Numbered from the stretch's first letter, positions 9,250 through 17,569 are shown. The stretch is 38,218 nucleotides of DNA from Caldilineaceae bacterium (GCA_020433455.1 JAGRCP010000065.1:1-38218), one strand, 5' to 3'. Notes: generated by a model not told the origin, from the letters alone. Numbers and translations are program-made.

Positions 9250-10923
9250 ATGACACCGCAGCAATCCGATCCTGACTCATCAAACCGCATCAACCAGTAT
9301 GTATCCGACATTCGTACCCGCTTGCCCGCTACCGAAGAACAGCGTCACGCCATGCGCAACGGCCTGATAATCGGCGGGCTGATAGGCCTGCTGGTGGGGT
9401 GGTTCGTTCTGGGCTGGTTTCTCTTTCCCGTTCGTCTGGTGGTCAACGCCGATCAACTCACCGAAAAAGGCCAGGCTGATTACATCTCGGCGGTGGCGGA
9501 CGCCTATGCCGCGCGCCAGGATGATGAGGCCTTGCGGCTGGCGGCCTACCGGCTGCGCACCTACATCGGGAATGAGGAGCTAAACGAGGCGTTAAGCCAG
9601 ACCGTCAGCTATTTCAACGCAAACGCCATGCCGGACACAGGCATTTTCGAAACGCCGGTTGATTTCAACAGCAGGGTGCGCGTCAACAATATCTACGGTC
9701 TGGCCGCTGATCTGAGCAGCGCCTATAACCTGCCCATTAATGACTTCCTCGTCGAAACGGGCATGGCAGCGGATGATGCAAGCGCAACCGCCGCCCAGAC
9801 CGACGCGGCGACAGCCCAAAATCAGACGCAAACCGAAACGGGCGCGGTCGGCTCGTCGAGCGCCCGTTCACCGCGTGCATTTTGGACTCGCCTGGTGCAA
9901 CTACTGGTGGCCATCCTGCTGATCTTTGGCGGTCTGTGGCTCATTCGGTGGCTTCGCCGGCGGATGGACGCATCCCGCGCCGACGGGGTTCAGGACAGCT
10001 GGTCCAGCGTGGAAGAATTCCCGCACGACAGGCGCGACGTCATCATGCCCGGTGAGCGTCAGGCGTCGTCCGCCCAGGCGTACCAAGGCCGCGAAGACAG
10101 AAATCAGGCCGCATATGATGACCGCTACACGGCTTCATACGATGATCGGGAATACGAAGCTCGGGAGGCGGATGTTGTAATCGGCGATGAGTTTGATGAG
10201 CACGGCGAGCCGCCTTCCACACTGAGAGCAAGCGTCGATCCGCGTGAATACGCCGATTATTCCTTCAGCGATGAGGATGCAGGGGAAGAGTACGATGTGG
10301 TAGACGGCGAGTATCGCCCTGTCCAGGCGAGCAGGGAGCATTATGCTGCGGATGATGAACCGGCCTGGCCGGACGATATCGACCAGATTGACGAAGTTGA
10401 CGAGATAGCCGAAGTTGCGGTGGAGACAAAGCGAGCGGCTTCTCCCCTCCCGACCCGGCAAACGCGGCGGGAAGAGGCCGCGACGCGCGGCGATTACACC
10501 TTCCACTATCCCGCCGGCGTGGAAGAATACGAATACGATGAGTCATACACGATAAGCGATCATGAGGGAAGGGTCATCGGCTCATGCGGTATGGGCGTCA
10601 ACCTCCAAAACGGCTCGCTCAAAAGCGATCCCAGCCGCGTGATTGCCCTGGACTCATGGATGTTCGACAAGGTTGATACCAGCCGCCCCGACGACTACCG
10701 GCGCACGCTAATCAGCGAGTATGTGGTCAATCAGGGCTTGGAAAAAGAGTTTAATGAAGAGTCGGGCAAATTCGGCGCGCCCATCGTGGCCCAACCCGGC
10801 ATAGAGTATCGGCTGGAAGGCAAGAATCTTATCATGCTCTGCAAGATTCTGGACGTGACGTACGACAAGGACGGGCTCTTCAAGCAGGTAAAAGTAAACG
10901 CGCGCATCATCCAAAAAGACTAA
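9250..10923 (+). CDS. Two-TM membrane protein with conserved-looking C-terminal domain, function unknown
   Basis: 557-residue protein I do not recognise. It has a short cytoplasmic N-terminus, TM1 at 38-60 (glycine-rich), an outside segment 61-213, TM2 at 214-234, then a basic stop-transfer patch. Residues 240-415 are rich in Asp, Glu, Tyr and Arg and probably disordered. Residues about 416-557 look folded and beta-rich (YTISDHEGRVIGSCGMGVNL and on to KVNARII). The region after TM1 contains helix-like repeats. A good Shine-Dalgarno (GGAGGAGA) precedes ATG 9250. It is probably co-transcribed with manC and ends 4 nt from the convergent dgt gene. A role at the envelope is inferred from topology only. 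Confidence 0.8.
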   Translation: MTPQQSDPDSSNRINQYVSDIRTRLPATEEQRHAMRNGLIIGGLIGLLVGWFVLGWFLFPVRLVVNADQLTEKGQADYISAVADAYAARQDDEALRLAAYRLRTYIGNEELNEALSQTVSYFNANAMPDTGIFETPVDFNSRVRVNNIYGLAADLSSAYNLPINDFLVETGMAADDASATAAQTDAATAQNQTQTETGAVGSSSARSPRAFWTRLVQLLVAILLIFGGLWLIRWLRRRMDASRADGVQDSWSSVEEFPHDRRDVIMPGERQASSAQAYQGREDRNQAAYDDRYTASYDDREYEAREADVVIGDEFDEHGEPPSTLRASVDPREYADYSFSDEDAGEEYDVVDGEYRPVQASREHYAADDEPAWPDDIDQIDEVDEIAEVAVETKRAASPLPTRQTRREEAATRGDYTFHYPAGVEEYEYDESYTISDHEGRVIGSCGMGVNLQNGSLKSDPSRVIALDSWMFDKVDTSRPDDYRRTLISEYVVNQGLEKEFNEESGKFGAPIVAQPGIEYRLEGKNLIMLCKILDVTYDKDGLFKQVKVNARIIQKD

Positions 10924-10927
10924 TCCC

Positions 10928-12088
10928 TCAGACCCGCTCTTCGTAATCAAATAAACGCTTGTGTTCCAGAATGGCGTAGCGATCGGTCATGCCGGCCAGG
11001 TAATCGCAAACGGTGCGATGCAGGCCGTCCGGGCGCTGGGCCGCCTTTTCCGTCACCTCCGGGGGAAGCTGCTCGGGCAGTGCAATATACGCATGGAAAA
11101 GATCCTGGAGCAATCGCTCAGCCTTGGCCGCCATGCGCACAACGCGATAATGGCGATAGAAATTAGCGAAGAGAAAGGCTTTTAACTCACGATTGGCCAC
11201 AGCCAGATCAGGAGAATACGTGGCCACATTCTCGGGCTGGGCGCGCAGATCGGCCAGTGACGCAATTCCGGCATCGTCAATACGCTGTTGCGTTGCGCCG
11301 AGAACATTGGAAACCTGAATTCCTACCAGGCGACGAATAAAGCGATGGCGCGCCAGATCGACGTGGAGGTCCAAAGGCGGATCGTCATCAAAGGTCGCCA
11401 TAACGCGTTGGGCGATTTCCAACTGCAAAACTGCGTTCGGGTCCAGAATCCCGGCCCGCAGTCCGTCATCCAGGTCGCTGGTGTTATAAGCGATTTCATC
11501 AGCCAGATTGCTGATCTGGCACTCCAATGTTCCCCGCTCCTCCGGTGAAAAATCCCGGGCGTCCACAACATCATAGTCGGTATCGTGCTTGACCACGCCT
11601 TCCAGCACTTCATAAGTCAAATTGAGGCCGGGGAATTCCGGATAACGATTCTCCAGCTTGGTCAGGATGCGAAATGTTTGCTTCTGGTGATCATAGCCGC
11701 CATATTCAGCCATCAGGTCATTGAGCGTCTCCTCGCCCACATGGCCAAAAGGGGGATGCCCCAAATCGTGGGCAAGACAGATGGCCTCCGTCAGGTCCTC
11801 ATTGCAGCAAAGGGTGCGGGCCAGCGTACGGCCAATCTGAGCGACTTCGATACTGTGGGTCAATCGATTGCGGTAGTGATCGCCCTCCGAATAGACAAAG
11901 ACCTGCGTCTTATAATCCAGGCGACGAAAAGCCGTCGTATGGATAATGCGATCCCGGTCGCGCTGATAGGACGTGCGATAGGGATGCTCGTCCTCAGGTA
12001 CGGCGCGGCCGCGACTGTCCTGACTGTGCATGGCGTACGGCGCCAGCATCTGATTTTCACGCTCCTCCTGCATCTCTCTTGTCAACAT
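10928..12088 (-). CDS. dgt: Deoxyguanosinetriphosphate triphosphohydrolase-like HD hydrolase
   Basis: Hydrolyses dNTPs, classically dGTP, to the deoxynucleoside and tripolyphosphate, helping to control nucleotide pools. HD-domain metal ligands are visible: H78 in NRLTHSIEVAQIGRTLARTL, the H107-D108 pair in CLAHDLGHPPFGHVGEE, and the later Asp in NLADEIAYNTSDLDDG. DRDRIIHTTAFRRLDYKTQVF is the conserved N-terminal signature of the dGTPase family. 386 residues matches the shorter, class-2-like enzymes. ATG 12088 has GGGAG 8 nt upstream. The upstream S1 gene is separated by a strong terminator, so dgt needs its own promoter in 12089-12248, which I could not identify with confidence. It converges with the gene ending at 10923. 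Confidence 0.95.
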   Translation of the reverse strand: MLTREMQEERENQMLAPYAMHSQDSRGRAVPEDEHPYRTSYQRDRDRIIHTTAFRRLDYKTQVFVYSEGDHYRNRLTHSIEVAQIGRTLARTLCCNEDLTEAICLAHDLGHPPFGHVGEETLNDLMAEYGGYDHQKQTFRILTKLENRYPEFPGLNLTYEVLEGVVKHDTDYDVVDARDFSPEERGTLECQISNLADEIAYNTSDLDDGLRAGILDPNAVLQLEIAQRVMATFDDDPPLDLHVDLARHRFIRRLVGIQVSNVLGATQQRIDDAGIASLADLRAQPENVATYSPDLAVANRELKAFLFANFYRHYRVVRMAAKAERLLQDLFHAYIALPEQLPPEVTEKAAQRPDGLHRTVCDYLAGMTDRYAILEHKRLFDYEERV

Positions 12089-12248
12089 GGCGATTTCTCC
12101 CGTGAATCAGGCGGCATAGAAGAAGCGTAATCGTAGCACAAGATAGCATGAACGGATAACCTCCGGGTCTGGACGGTTGAAGCTGCTGCCCAACAGCAAA
12201 AAGCGGCCTCAAGCGTTGGGCTTTAACGGCGGGGGCAATTTGCAGAAC

Positions 12249-12277
12249 AAAAAAAGCGGCGGGCAAATGCCCGCCGC
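12249..12277 (-). terminator. Strong intrinsic terminator of the S1-domain gene
   Basis: 9-bp perfect GC-rich stem GCGGCGGGC (12256-12264) and GCCCGCCGC (12269-12277) with loop AAAT, followed on the minus strand by U7 (A7 at 12249-12255). It lies 22 nt beyond the S1-domain gene stop. Confidence 0.93.
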
Positions 12278-12298
12278 CTGTCTGTTTAAGCAGTTTGG

Positions 12299-13642
12299 CT
12301 AGCTTGCGCTGCCGTCCAGCGTCCGTGCGATGATTTCATCCTGAATGGCACGCACTTCATTACGCCGCGCGCGCTTAGTGCGCTTGCGCGTCATGCCATC
12401 CACATCACCTTCTTCATCAGCCATAGCCTTGCGGAAAGCCAATTCCATGGGCGACAAAACTTCCACGTCGGCAAAGGCGTCTTCCAGCTCATCCTCAGGG
12501 ATTTCCGGCTCCTCCTGGACAGGCTGAGCGGCTTCCGGCTCAGGGCGCAAGCCCTTGATGCTCACATCAATCCGGCCCCGGCGGCGACTCACTTCAATGA
12601 TGCGCACTTCAAGCTCTTCGCCTTCGCTCACCACATCCTGAGGCTTATTGACGTAGCCTTCGGCCATCTCGCGCACGTGCAGCAGGGCATCGCGCCCCAC
12701 GCCAATGTCTACAAACGCGCCGTAGGGAACGATACGCGTCACCTTGCCGGGCAGTACGTCGCCCTTTTTCAAATCACGGATCGTCTTGGTGTCTGGCGAA
12801 ACCAGGGTCAGGCTGATCCGGTTGCGCTTCCGGTCCAGCTTCTTGATCCAGACGGTGACCTTTTGCCCCTTCTGGAGCACGTCGGTAACCTTGTCTACCC
12901 GGCGCACGTCCAGTTCGGAGATGTGGACCAAGCCGTCGCGACCGACGCCGATATCAATAAATGCGCCGAAATCCGTAGTACGCTTGACCACGCCTTCGAC
13001 TTCCTGACCGACGGCCAACCTTACCACCTTGGTCTGGGCGTCATCGTCTTCAGCAGGCTTGTGCGGCTTCTTCTCATCGGCCGTTGCTGCGCTATCCGCC
13101 TTGGCCGCGGCAGGCGCCGCAGCGGGCTCGGCCTCTTCAGCCTCAGCCGCTTCCTGGGCGACCGGCTCCTGAACCGCGGGCGCTTCCGCCACAGGTTCGG
13201 GAGCAACGGGCGCGGCAGGCTCCTCGGCAGCCGGACTCCCCTGCACCGGCGCGTCATCATCACCGGCCTCTTCAACCGCCGGGACTTCAACCGCTTCAGC
13301 CACGACGTCTGCGGCAACAGCGCCATCGTCCGCGGCCCTGGTAGCCTCAGCAACCTCGGTGACTTCCGCTTCCCCAGTCGTTGCACCACCGACTTCAGCT
13401 ACCGGGTCGGAGAGGGGTTCGGCCGCGGTATCGGCCTGAGCGCCGCCGTGTTTGACCATGTCATCAATTTTTTCAGCGGCTTCATGCACCACTTCAGCGG
13501 CCGCAGCCCCAATTTCTTTTGTAATCTCTTCAACCGTTTCAACAGCAGAAGCAGCAGCATCCGCAATGTCGTGCGCGGCGTGTTGCACCATCTCTTCCAC
13601 GGCTTCTACAGCGTCTGTGGCGTTCTTATTATTTTCGCTCAT
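12299..13642 (-). CDS. Two-domain S1 RNA-binding protein with Ala/Glu-rich N-terminal arm
   Basis: 447-residue protein with two S1/OB-fold domains, at 208-282 and 290-366. Each contains the RNA-binding core (TTDFGAFIDIGVGRDGLVHISEL; VPYGAFVDIGVGRDALLHV). Residues 1-200 are Ala/Glu/Val-rich, helical and probably extended at first, then Pro/Ala/Glu low complexity. The C-terminus (about 380-447) is charged. Ribosomal protein S1 usually has four to six S1 domains, so this is a short S1 homologue: it could serve the S1 role in mRNA binding or be a general RNA-binding factor. I chose the ATG at 13642 because GGAGG lies 5 nt upstream; the longer reading adds 25 unconserved residues. It has its own promoter and terminator, so it is monocistronic. 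Confidence 0.9.
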   Translation of the reverse strand: MSENNKNATDAVEAVEEMVQHAAHDIADAAASAVETVEEITKEIGAAAAEVVHEAAEKIDDMVKHGGAQADTAAEPLSDPVAEVGGATTGEAEVTEVAEATRAADDGAVAADVVAEAVEVPAVEEAGDDDAPVQGSPAAEEPAAPVAPEPVAEAPAVQEPVAQEAAEAEEAEPAAAPAAAKADSAATADEKKPHKPAEDDDAQTKVVRLAVGQEVEGVVKRTTDFGAFIDIGVGRDGLVHISELDVRRVDKVTDVLQKGQKVTVWIKKLDRKRNRISLTLVSPDTKTIRDLKKGDVLPGKVTRIVPYGAFVDIGVGRDALLHVREMAEGYVNKPQDVVSEGEELEVRIIEVSRRRGRIDVSIKGLRPEPEAAQPVQEEPEIPEDELEDAFADVEVLSPMELAFRKAMADEEGDVDGMTRKRTKRARRNEVRAIQDEIIARTLDGSAS

Positions 13643-13722
13643 AATCCCCTCCCGGACGACAGCAGGCGAACCGCAAACGGCCAAACCTGCTGTGAAACCT
13701 CTCGAATTTTTAACCAAAAGGC

Positions 13723-13751
13723 ATTATAACCTCGGCTCCATGGAATGCCAA
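13723..13751 (-). promoter_or_regulatory. Sigma-70-type promoter of the S1-domain gene
   Basis: On the minus strand, TTGGCA (13751-13746), a 17-nt spacer, then a perfect TATAAT (13728-13723). The expected start is about 70 nt upstream of ATG 13642. Confidence 0.85.
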
Positions 13752-13803
13752 AGATTTCCCCTTGTGAAAGCATTTACACAGGCAAAAACGGAAATTTTTT
13801 TCA

Positions 13804-13833
13804 TTGAGCTTTTTCTCCTATCCGACCTATAAT
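13804..13833 (+). promoter_or_regulatory. Sigma-70-type promoter of the M32 carboxypeptidase gene
   Basis: TTGAGC (13804-13809), an 18-nt spacer and a perfect TATAAT (13828-13833). It is divergent from the S1-gene promoter, with about 50 nt of AT-rich DNA between the two. Confidence 0.8.
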
Positions 13834-13880
13834 TCACGTTGATCCATCAACCGTACATCAACCCAAGGACAGCAAGTATT

Positions 13881-15401
13881 ATGTCAAATAAGATCAGATC
13901 TGAAATGGATGAATTGCGCCGCCGTTTGCAGATAGTGAACGATCTGAACGGAGCCGGCGCGGTCCTCTACTGGGATCAGGCCACCTACATGCCGTCAGGC
14001 GGAACCGCCGCGCGGGGGCGACGCATGGCGACGCTGACCCGTCTCGCCCATGAGCGCTTCACGGATCCGGGCGTGGGCAAGCTGCTCGACGCCCTGCAAC
14101 CCTATGCCGAAAGCCTGCCCGCAGACAGTGATGATGCTGCGCTCTGGCGCGTGACCCGCCGCCAATACGACCGCGCAACCCGGGTTCCGGCTGACTTCAT
14201 GGCCGAGATCACGGCCCACGCCAGCGAAAGCTACGACGTCTGGACCCACGCGCGCCCGGCCAACGATTTCGCGGCCGTCAGGCCGTTCCTGGAGAAGACG
14301 GTAGCCCTAAGCCGCGGCTATGCAGATTTCTTCCCCGAGATCGATCATCCGGCCGACGCCCACATTGCCGAAGCGGATTACGGGATGACGGTAGCCCAAA
14401 TCCGCCCCCTGTTTGCCGAGCTACAGGACGCGCTCACCGCCATGACCGACGTCATCAGTCGCCGGGAGCCCGTGGACGATGCCATGCTCCGCCAAGCCTA
14501 CCCCATTGACGCGCAGCAGGCATTCGGCGAAAAAGTCATCCGGGCTTACGGGTATGACTTTAAGCGGGGCCGCCAGGATCTGTCGCCCCACCCATTCTCT
14601 ATTGCGCTGGCAATCGACGATGTGCGCATCACCACGCGCTTCAAAGAGCGCGACTTCAACGAAGGACTCTTCAGCACCCTGCACGAATCAGGCCACGCCA
14701 TGTACGAACAGGGAATCGACCCGGCATTGGCGGGCACGCCGCTGGCCGACGGCACTTCGGCCGGCGTGCATGAAAGCCAATCCCGCCTATGGGAAAACAT
14801 GGTGGGACGCAGTCGGGGCTTCTGGCGCTATTACTACCCGCGCCTCCAGGCCGCCTTCCCGGATCAGTTGGGCCGCGTTGAGGAAGAGGCATTCTATCGG
14901 GCCATCAACAAAGTGATGCGCTCTCTCATCCGCACCGACGCCGACGAGGTAACCTACAACCTGCACGTCATCATTCGCTTCGGCCTGGCGATGGATGTGC
15001 TGGAAGGCACGGTCAGCGTGGCCGATCTGCCCGCGGTCTGGCACGCGCGCTATGAAGAGGCTCTGGGCGTACGCGCGCCGGACGACCGGGACGGCGTGCT
15101 CCAGGACGTGCATTGGTATGGAGGACTCATGGGCGGCAGCTTCCAGGGCTACACCCTGGGCAACATCATGGGGGCCCAATTCTTTGCCGCGGCGGTTGCC
15201 CAGCAGCCCGCCATTCCCGAGGAGATCGCGCGCGGCGAATTCGGTCCGCTGCATGAATGGCTGCGCGCCAATATCTATCGTCACGGCAGCAAATTTACCG
15301 CGGACGAACTGCTGGAGCGGGCGACGGGCGGCCCGCTCCAGTTGGGGCCCTACCTGGAGTACCTCAGAAAAAAATTCGGGGAGATTTACGGGGAGCTATA
15401 G
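13881..15401 (+). CDS. M32 family metallocarboxypeptidase (Taq type)
   Basis: Zinc (or cobalt) carboxypeptidase that removes C-terminal residues from peptides in the cytoplasm. All family M32 signatures are visible: HPF (237-239), DxRxT (D247-VRIT), the zinc motif HESGH (268-272), HESQ (297-300) carrying the third ligand Glu, IRTDADE, and GVLQDVHW. 506 residues is the usual length for the family. ATG 13881 is chosen since it follows AAGGAC by 10 nt and the promoter by about 48 nt; the earlier TTG reading at 13839 would begin almost at the transcription start. There is no signal peptide, consistent with an intracellular peptidase. Confidence 0.96.
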   Translation: MSNKIRSEMDELRRRLQIVNDLNGAGAVLYWDQATYMPSGGTAARGRRMATLTRLAHERFTDPGVGKLLDALQPYAESLPADSDDAALWRVTRRQYDRATRVPADFMAEITAHASESYDVWTHARPANDFAAVRPFLEKTVALSRGYADFFPEIDHPADAHIAEADYGMTVAQIRPLFAELQDALTAMTDVISRREPVDDAMLRQAYPIDAQQAFGEKVIRAYGYDFKRGRQDLSPHPFSIALAIDDVRITTRFKERDFNEGLFSTLHESGHAMYEQGIDPALAGTPLADGTSAGVHESQSRLWENMVGRSRGFWRYYYPRLQAAFPDQLGRVEEEAFYRAINKVMRSLIRTDADEVTYNLHVIIRFGLAMDVLEGTVSVADLPAVWHARYEEALGVRAPDDRDGVLQDVHWYGGLMGGSFQGYTLGNIMGAQFFAAAVAQQPAIPEEIARGEFGPLHEWLRANIYRHGSKFTADELLERATGGPLQLGPYLEYLRKKFGEIYGEL

Positions 15402-15446
15402 CAGAGCGCAAATCCGTGGGAAGATGCACGATGAAGGGGCGTTGGG

Positions 15447-16517
15447 CTATACGTTAAAGCGAATGGACATGATGTCGCCGTCATCCGTCACATAGCCCTT
15501 GCCCTCCAGGCGCAGCTTGCCCAGCTTGCGGGCTTCGGCCATGCCGCCCGCGTCCATGAGGTCCCCGTAGCTGATGACCTCGGCCCGGATAAAGCCCTTC
15601 TGCAAGTCACTATGGATGACGCCGGCCGCTTCGGGCGCGGTAGCGCCGCGGCTCACGGTCCAGGCGCGCACTTCATCTTCGCCCACGGTAAAGAAGCTCT
15701 GCTGGTTGAGCATGGCGTACGAGCGGCGGATCGCACGGTGGAGGCCCGGCTCATCAATGCCGAAGTCGGCCAAAAATTCGGTCGCTTCATCCGGATCCAT
15801 CTGGGCCAGTTCGGCCTCCAAACGGCCGCGCAGGGCAATTGTACGCGCGTCCAACAAAGGGGCCACAGCGCGCTCGTCATCATCATCGCCCTGGTTGATA
15901 ATGATGAGCAGGGGCTTGAGGGACATCAGGCCGAAGCCGCCCAGGGATTTGCGCTCAGCTTCGCTCAACTCGATATCGCGCAGGGGCGTCTCATCCTCCA
16001 ACGCGGCCATGAGGCGCTGCAGCAGCTCTTCCTCTGCGGCCATGACCTTGCGCTCTTCGGGCGTCCCCCGATTCTTCATGGAAGCCAGGCGCTCCAACCG
16101 GCGGTCAATGACGGCCATGTCCGAAAGCAGGAGTTCGCCTTCCATCACGGTGATATCCCGGGCGGGATCGACGGAATCGTCGGGGTGGGGCACATTTTCG
16201 TCCTCAAACGCGCGCACCACCAACATGAGGGCTTCATTGGCCGCGATAGCGTTGAGGAGCGGTCCGGCCAGGCCGGCTTTGGCCGCGCCCTTGCCAAAGC
16301 CGGCAATATCGTTGAACGTTACCTGGGCATAGGTCGTCTTCTTGGGATTGAACAACGCGGACAGCGCATCCACCCGGGGATCCGGCACGGCCACCACCGC
16401 CGTATGCACCTCTACCTGACCGCTGGAAAAAGCCTCCGTCGCGGTATCGCTGCCGGTTAATGCGTTAAAAATTGTGGTCTTCCCGCTGTTGGGCAGACCG
16501 ATAATGCCGATTTCCAT
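15447..16517 (-). CDS. ychF: YchF/OLA1-type P-loop NTPase with variant motifs
   Basis: Obg-related NTPase with an N-terminal G domain, a coiled-coil insertion and a C-terminal TGS (DUF933) domain; family members bind the ribosome and prefer ATP. Seen here: G1 GLPNSGKTTIFNALTG (7-22), G3 DIAGFGKGAAKAGLAGPLLN, a helical insertion rich in Glu/Arg (about 145-190), and the TGS end FFTVGEDEVRAWTVSRGATAPEAAGVIHSDLQKGFIRAEVISY. The G4-equivalent reads NQGD instead of the NxxE of typical YchF, and G1 has S-G-K-T-T rather than V-G-K-S-T, so this is a divergent subgroup. 356 residues is normal. AAGGAT sits 8 nt before ATG 16517. It lies downstream of a small membrane protein gene. Confidence 0.9.
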   Translation of the reverse strand: MEIGIIGLPNSGKTTIFNALTGSDTATEAFSSGQVEVHTAVVAVPDPRVDALSALFNPKKTTYAQVTFNDIAGFGKGAAKAGLAGPLLNAIAANEALMLVVRAFEDENVPHPDDSVDPARDITVMEGELLLSDMAVIDRRLERLASMKNRGTPEERKVMAAEEELLQRLMAALEDETPLRDIELSEAERKSLGGFGLMSLKPLLIIINQGDDDDERAVAPLLDARTIALRGRLEAELAQMDPDEATEFLADFGIDEPGLHRAIRRSYAMLNQQSFFTVGEDEVRAWTVSRGATAPEAAGVIHSDLQKGFIRAEVISYGDLMDAGGMAEARKLGKLRLEGKGYVTDDGDIMSIRFNV

Positions 16518-16616
16518 ATACAGTATCCTTGAAGTCAGAAAAAGAAATCAGGAAGGAGAAATGAGAAACAGCGTACGGTGAGTCAGAACCAATTTCTCTT
16601 TTCTTCTTCCTCTTTA

Positions 16617-17018
16617 TTACTTTTTGGGCGGAATCATCTCCGCGCTCGGCAATCCGCCGCCGATGAGCAAACCCGCGCCCCCGCCGTAGAGGAGCCCCGC
16701 GCCCGCAGCCAGCCCAACCAGCGGCGCAAAGTGACTGCCCGGCGCAACGACTGCAGCGTAGATTCCGCCGGCAATCAGCCCGGAAAGGCCCATAAGCAAT
16801 GCGCCCCGCCGTGCGCCGCCCCAATAGGCGGCCAGTGCACCGCCGGGAATCCACAAGAGCGACAGCGGCAGCCCCATGCGCGCCACATTCAGGTAGAACA
16901 TCCGGGGCAGGTTAGGCATAATCTGATCGGCAAGCCAGGGAAAGATGACCATGCCAAAGCTGAAGCCGCCCATGAGTCCGATAACCGCGCCAAAAACGAT
17001 GAAGGGCAGTCGATTCAT
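16617..17018 (-). CDS. Small membrane protein, function unknown
   Basis: 133 residues with about four transmembrane segments, rich in Gly, Ala and Leu (FIVFGAVIGLMGGFSFGMVIF; LSLLWIPGGALAAYWG; ALLMGLSGLIAGGIYAAVV; LVGLAAGAGLLYGGGAGLLIGG). No family is recognised. I chose the ATG at 17018 because GAGGAG lies 7 nt upstream; the longer reading to 17126 adds 36 residues unlike the rest. It is 99 nt upstream of ychF on the same strand and may share its transcript. Confidence 0.75.
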   Translation of the reverse strand: MNRLPFIVFGAVIGLMGGFSFGMVIFPWLADQIMPNLPRMFYLNVARMGLPLSLLWIPGGALAAYWGGARRGALLMGLSGLIAGGIYAAVVAPGSHFAPLVGLAAGAGLLYGGGAGLLIGGGLPSAEMIPPKK

Positions 17019-17278
17019 CCTTACGCTCCTCTGAGCATGACGTGCGTAACATCCGTGATTGCGTGATTCGCCGGCAGATTTTACCATAGGCGAGGCCGCC
17101 GGGAGACATTCGGAAGACAGCAGCAATCGCTGAGGCGTTTTTTAGCGGTTGGCGGAGCAATCGACCGGTCCCGGCGCGGCCGACCGATCACGAAAACCTC
17201 AAAACACACAAACACACAAACAATCATGGGCGCTATGAATTTTAACCGTTAATTTCACAAATTTCTCCAAATTGACTA

Positions 17279-17308
17279 TTGACACGCCCCGCGTGTATGT
17301 GCTATTCT
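17279..17308 (+). promoter_or_regulatory. Promoter of the ABC exporter leader
   Basis: Perfect -35 TTGACA (17279-17284), an 18-nt spacer and TATTCT (17303-17308) as -10. Transcription would begin near 17315, giving a leader of about 370 nt before the first exporter gene. An AT-rich stretch with a CA-rich repeat (17202-17222) lies upstream. Confidence 0.7.
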
Positions 17309-17364
17309 GGCTTCGTTTGAAAGTAAATTGAAGCCGTTGCGAAATCGATTAACAACTTAACGGC
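17309..17364 (+). promoter_or_regulatory. Two mutually exclusive 5' leader stems
   Basis: GGCTTC (17309-17314) can pair with GAAGCC (17330-17335). GCCGTT (17333-17338) can pair with AACGGC (17359-17364). The two share 17333-17335, so only one forms at a time. A T-rich stretch follows (17369-17394). Confidence 0.4.
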
Positions 17365-17417
17365 AGCCTTTTACCATTTATTTTTTACACTTTTAGCCGT
17401 ACAGGAAAGGGCGCACA

Positions 17418-17507
17418 ATGAAGATGATTCCTGTTATGCCCGTAATCCGTACCTCTAAGGGCGGATTCGCAGCTTATCAAGGGAGTAGTGCGCCTGCTGT
17501 CGATTAG
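17418..17507 (+). CDS. Leader peptide 1 of the exporter attenuator (29 codons)
   Basis: Short ORF reading MKMIPVMPVIRTSKGGFAAY, then QGSSAPAVD and TAG. AGGAAAGG (17403-17410) stands 7 nt before ATG 17418. It is the first ORF of the transcript from the promoter at 17279. Its codons 23-26 contain the 5' strand of the antiterminator (17485-17493), and its stop lies in the loop of the adjoining hairpin. A translating ribosome therefore occupies exactly the RNA that would prevent termination. No homologue is recognised; the peptide is inferred to act through ribosome position, as in other leader peptides. Coding status needs experiment. Confidence 0.65.
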   Translation: MKMIPVMPVIRTSKGGFAAYQGSSAPAVD

Positions 17508-17547
17508 ACAATCCAGCAGATAGACGATTACGGTCGCAGCGCACTAC
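17485..17547 (+). promoter_or_regulatory. Antiterminator stem with stacked hairpin
   Basis: GTAGTGCGC (17485-17493) is perfectly complementary to GCGCACTAC (17539-17547). Directly inside it, CTGCTG (17494-17499) pairs with CAGCAG (17514-17519). The 3' strand overlaps the 5' arm of terminator 1 (17533-17542), so the two structures exclude one another. The 5' strand can alternatively pair with 17409-17416, just before the leader start codon. Confidence 0.7.
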
Positions 17548-17569
17548 AAACGGCGTCTGCGGCTTTTTT
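17533..17569 (+). terminator. Terminator 1 in the ABC exporter leader (attenuator)
   Basis: GTCGCAG (17533-17539) pairs with CTGCGGC (17557-17563), 7 bp with one G-U. An inner CGC/GCG (17540-17542 with 17553-17555) extends the stem. T6 follows at 17564-17569. A standard intrinsic terminator about 120 nt ahead of the exporter start. Confidence 0.82.

Noticed and set aside
12190-12235. Second terminator-like stem between the S1 gene and dgt
   Set aside because: Only short imperfect pairing (AAAGC with GCTTT); not convincing next to the strong terminator at 12249-12277.
12677-13729. 350-codon plus-strand open frame opposite the S1-domain gene
   Set aside because: Antisense shadow of the Ala/Glu-rich S1-domain gene, which has a promoter, Shine-Dalgarno, S1 motifs and a terminator on the minus strand.
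17202-17222. CA-rich repeat (AAACACAC twice) considered as part of a CRISPR or satellite
   Set aside because: Too short, with only about two and a half units and no spacers.
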